A stretch of 64,000 nucleotides of DNA from Diorhabda sublineata (lineage: Eukaryota; Arthropoda; Insecta; Coleoptera; Chrysomelidae), in assembly GCF_026230105.1 (NCBI RefSeq), contig NC_079482.1, positions 248,001 through 312,000 on the forward strand. The letters are read 5' to 3'. The notes beneath the pieces were generated by a model, which worked only from the letters and a program-made list of their open reading frames with translations, was not told the DNA's origin and searched no databases. Below, one piece after another: positions 59,700 through 64,000 of the stretch (its first letter is position 1; each line of letters starts with the position of its first letter). A program made the translations under genes and the position numbers.

Positions 59700-62560
59700 T
59701 CAAAAGGTGTCAGTTATTCGAAAAGAAATTAGAATAGGCGAAAAATTGGAGAAAATTCATGTAAATTGGATTTTTTTTGCATACTTTCGATATAAACTAT
59801 CACGTCAAAAAATGCAGAAATTTGAAAGAAAATTTGACGTGCTTGTATAAAAAATTCCATATTTTCGAAACCATTCGAGATATTGATTTATTTTTGACAA
59901 GAATCGATTGCTAAAGCTTGTGTCTAGATGAATGCATACATTGGATTTCTTCAGTTTCATATTTGTAAGAAATATACAGGGTGGAAATCGGAATAATTTT
60001 TTTATTCGAAAAATAAAACTATATAAATTCATAGTATGTACAGTTGTTTTATGGCAACGTTGTAATACAAGAAATTCGAAAGAGAAATGTTGAAACTATT
60101 ATAAAAAAAAACAACAGCCCTCTAGTTATCATACAAAGCGAGTTATATAATAAAAAGTTAGAAGATACGAATTAAAACTCCATATTTGAAAAGCAAACCC
60201 TTTGTTTTGAAAATATATGATTAACTAGCTTCGGATTTTCAAAAATTCCTGTAGAATGAGGTTTTTTACTACGAGGAATTCAAAAAATATATCAGTTGCC
60301 GCGAAAAAAGGTATTATACGCAAAAAATAAAGAAAAATTCATGTTATATTTCAATTATTACCTAAAAAAATCCAAAAATTTGACATGCTTGTATAAAAAA
60401 TTCCATATTTTCGAAACCATTCGAGATATCGATTTATTTTTAACAAGAATCGATTGAGAAAACTTGTGTCTAGTTAACTGAATATATTAGAATTTTCCAG
60501 TTTCATATTTGTAAGAAACATACAGGGTTGAAATTGGGATAGTTTATTTTTGAAGAATAAAACTATATAAATTCATAGTATGTACAGTTGTGATATGGCA
60601 ACGTTGTAATACAAGAAATTCGAAAGAGAAATGTTGAAACTATTATAAAAATAAACAACAGCCCTCTAGTTATTATACAAAGCGAGTTATATAATAAAAA
60701 GTTAGAAGATACGAATTAAAACTCCATATTTGAAAAGCAAACCCTTTGTTTTGAAAATATATGATTAACTAGCTTCGGATTTTCAAAAATTCCTGTAGAA
60801 TGAGGTTTTTTACTACGAAGAAATCAAAAAATATATCAGTTGTTATGAAAAAAAGGTATCGTACGCAAAAAATTACGAAAAATTCATGTTATATTTCAAT
60901 TATTACCTAAAAAAATCCAAAAATTTGACATGCTTGTATAAAAAATTCCATATTTTCGAAACCATTCGAGATATCGATTTATTTTTAACAAGAATCGATT
61001 GAGAAAACTTGTGTCTAGTTAACTGAATATATTAGAATTTTCCAGTTTCATGTTTGTAAGAAACATACAGGGTTGAAATTGGGATAGTTTATTTTTGAAG
61101 AATAAAACTATATAAATTCATAGTATCTACAGTTGTGATATGGCAACGTTATAATACAAGAAATTCGAAAGAGAAATGTTGAAACTATTATAAAAAAAAA
61201 CAACAGCCCTCTAGTTATTATACAAAGCGAGTTATATAATAAAAAGTTAGAAGATACGAATTAAAACTCCATATTTGAAAAGGAAACCCTTTGTTTTGAA
61301 AATATATGAAAAACTAGCTTCAGATTTTGAAAATTCCTGTAAAATGATATTTTTTAGTACGAGGAGTTCAAAAAACATATCAGTTGCCCTGAAAAAAGGT
61401 ATTATATGCAAAAAATTGATAAAAATTAATGAAAAGTGAATTTTCCGGAAAACTATACTATTTGATTAGAAAACAAACATGATTTTTGGATTTTTCAGAC
61501 ATAACTATATTATATGACATAATTTTTTGCGTAATTACGCTATGAAAATGTTAAATTTCAATTATTATTTGAAAAAATGCAGAAATTTGAAAGAAAATTT
61601 GACGTGCTTGTATAAAAAATTCCATATTTTCGAAACCATTCGAGATATCGATTTATATTTAACAAGAATCGATTGAGAAAACTTGTATCTAGATGACTGC
61701 GTACATCGGAATTTTCCAGTTTCATATTTGTATGAAATATACAGGGTTGAAATTGGGATACTTTATTTTTGAAGAATAAAACTATATAAATTCATAGTAT
61801 CTACAGTTGTGATATGGCAACGTTGTAATACAAGAAATTCGAAAGAGAAATGTTGAAACTATTATAAAAAAAAACAACAGCCCTCTAGTTATTATACAAA
61901 GCGAGTTATATAATAAAAAGTTAGAAGATACGAATTAAAACTCCATATTTGAAAAGCAAACCCTTTGTTTTGAAAATATATGAAAAACTAGCTTCAGATT
62001 TTGAAAATTCCTGTAAAATGATATTTTTTAGTACGAGGAGTTCAAAAAACATATCAGTTGCCCTGAAAAAAGGTATTATATGCAAAAAATTGATAAAAAT
62101 TAATGAAAAGTGAATTTTCCGGAAAACTATACTATTTGATTAGAAAACAAACATGATTTTTGGATTTTTCAGACATAACTATATTATATGACATAATTTT
62201 TTGCGTAATTACGCTATGAAAATGTTAAATTTCAATTATTATTTGAAAAAATGCAGAAATTTGAAAGAAAATTTGACGTGCTTGTATAAAAAATTCCATA
62301 TTTTCGAAACCATTCGAGATATCGATTTATATTTAACAAGAATCGATTGAGAAAACTTGTATCTAGATGACTGCGTACATCGGAATTTTCCAGTTTCATA
62401 TTTGTATGAAATATACAGGGTTGAAATTGGGATACTTTATTTTTGAAGAATAAAACTGTATAAATTCATAGTATCTACAGTTGTGATATGGCAACGTTGT
62501 AATACAAGAAATTCGAAAGAGAAATGTTGACACTATCATAGAAAAAATACGACAACTTTT
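59700..62560. repeat. 545/674-bp tandem array, about 5 copies
   Basis: TGCTTGTATAAAAAATTCCA recurs at 59840, 60386, 60931, 61605 and 62279: periods 546, 545, 674, 674. The longer unit has about 128 extra bases (GTGAATTTTCCGGAAAACTA and following). All units contain TACAGGGTTGAAAT or TACAGGGTGGAAAT, resembling the CAGGGTGT ends of other elements here. Chance frames only. Confidence 0.93.
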
Positions 62561-63680
62561 TCACGATCATACTAAGCGACTTACATAACCTAAATTTATA
62601 AAATTTCGAAGGGGAACTTTGCTGCGAAACTAGAAAAAAATTCAATTCAGATTCTGCTAAATATCTGTAGAAAAATGTTTTTTGATAAGAGGAGATACTA
62701 TTTTGAAGAAAAAATGATCAAAATTAGAAACCGCCATCATGATACACTGTCCTCGGTAGTTCTAGTAACGGCATACAGAAACAGAAGATGAAATAATAAC
62801 CTCTGTGAATAATACAATATTCCAAATCCAATTGATGGATGAAATATTCATTCCAGCATTATAACTAGACTATAAACCAATTTATGTAGTGCAAATTTAT
62901 GGAATATATATATATATAGAGAGAGGAACCGGATATCGGCGACATTAGTAGCAACGATTGACCTACAGGATTGCCAACTTGTGATAAATAGCTTTAGCCG
63001 TAAAGTGCCATTCAATATTCTGAATACTCAATGAGATTCTATTAGCAACTAAATATCCATTAATTTTCATAAGGGTTAGTCGTTTATTATTAGTCATTGA
63101 AAATGTAATAAATCCCTTCTCAACATCTGCAAACAACACAAATTTCGTATTCCGGCTCGAAGGACCATTTTTAAAATTATTTATCGCGTTAATTCGATTT
63201 TATAGAATCTATGTTGTATCATTAAACGAATAAAGTATTTACTATCGGTGTTGGTATTTTCGAAGAATCCTATTAGAAGTGTCTTTGTTACACAGAAGGA
63301 AACTTTTGTTTTATACTCCGCCGCGCCTTGATAAAAGTTGGAACGTAGTCGTCTGATAAATCATTGATAACTGTGTTTGTTCAAGGAAAACTCCAAGAAA
63401 ATAACCGAGAAAACTTCGTAATTGGAATAATGGCGATAAAAACGAAGAATCCTTGAAAAATTAACATATCAATTATTTACTAAGTTGGAATTTTCTTAAA
63501 TATTGGCGATATTCATACTGAATACACTGTTTAAACCACCACTACACCAACTACATAACTCTTGACTTACTTGTTTTATACTAAATTTTCCCGCCAATAC
63601 AACTTCTCCCGCGAAAATTAACTCCAGCGGGAAAACCTACTGAACTATAGAAGAATTTTTATCTCTTACATCATATTTAT
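62561..63680. other. No gene recognised; one shared 17-mer
   Basis: A short TA/GA microsatellite lies near 62908-62925. TCCGGCTCGAAGGACCA at 63151-63167 also occurs in the 70-base cadherin intron at 13572-13588. Confidence 0.5.
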
Positions 63681-63721
63681 GTCATGATTTTGACTGGCAA
63701 TACTCGATTATCCGCTTCGCA

Positions 63722-63839
63722 CTTATTTTAAATGATCTGTGTGTTCCTAAAATCTGACAATTACGGATCTCTTAGTTTGCCCAATATACTTTTCGTCACA
63801 ATCACCACAGCTAATTTCATATATACCACTACAAACCGA
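63722..63839 (-). pseudogene. GIY-YIG endonuclease relic of a Penelope-like element
   Basis: The minus frame reads SVCSGIYEISCGDCDEKYIG, then QTKRSVIVRF, a stop, EHTDHLK. The GIY motif, the CxxC pair, KYIGQT and RF.EH are the core of the endonuclease domain at the C-terminus of Penelope-like elements. The in-frame stop before EH makes it a relic; the reverse transcriptase would lie beyond the right edge, if present. Confidence 0.8.
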
Positions 63840-64000
63840 AAAAATAATTGCCACAAGAAAAAAATATGAAAAATTGGATAGAGGATTGTTCAGAGCAGAT
63901 AAATTACGGATTCGCAGATGAAAATTCTACATTTCGACTTGTTTTAGTCTTTATATTTTGATAAAACATTCTTTTCATTGAATCGTCGTTGTTCGGAGCA

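Overview
This is AT-rich animal nuclear DNA, almost certainly from an insect. Its genes are split by introns with GT..AG borders. The two recognisable proteins are insect families: a perilipin of the Lsd-1 type and a very large non-classical cadherin closest to my memory of Cadherin-87A. Short runs of the insect telomere-type motif TTAGG are scattered through it, and it carries mariner and Penelope-like relics. The style of the repeats suggests a beetle, but that is a guess. There is no prokaryotic feature.

Layout. At 774-2913 (+ strand) lies the 3' part of the perilipin gene, five coding exons; its N-terminal PAT-domain exons fall left of the window. The cadherin gene faces it tail to tail on the minus strand. 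I could join 19 coding exons from 24145 down to the stop at 4094 with every reading phase agreeing. A twentieth exon at 31962-32001 supplies a phase-matched signal peptide. The model gives about 1,885 residues: signal peptide, 14 extracellular cadherin repeats, a juxtamembrane domain, one membrane helix and a cytoplasmic tail of about 170 residues ending in -AELI.

The cadherin introns hold a 318-bp higher-order AT-rich repeat, a fold-back element, a 181-bp satellite of about 13.7 copies, a 320/294-bp array, a 265-bp array with embedded TTAGG runs, a dead mariner and a GIY-YIG fragment.

From 32 kb to the right edge I see no convincing host gene. The region holds a second dead mariner, a 314-bp array (4 copies), a short array built on TATCGTCTTCAGAGACTGAA plus TTAGG, and a 10.5-kb satellite of about 94 copies of a 112-bp monomer. 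Further right come a 312-bp array whose units each carry an open frame with splice-like borders, a GC-richer degenerate block, a 545/674-bp array and a Penelope-like relic. Nine unrelated tandem arrays cover about 26 kb of the 64 kb.

The two genes need not work together. The perilipin coats lipid droplets in fat-storing cells. The cadherin is a surface adhesion protein, probably of apical epithelial membrane. What stands out is the dense cluster of independent tandem arrays inside and just upstream of a long developmental-type gene.
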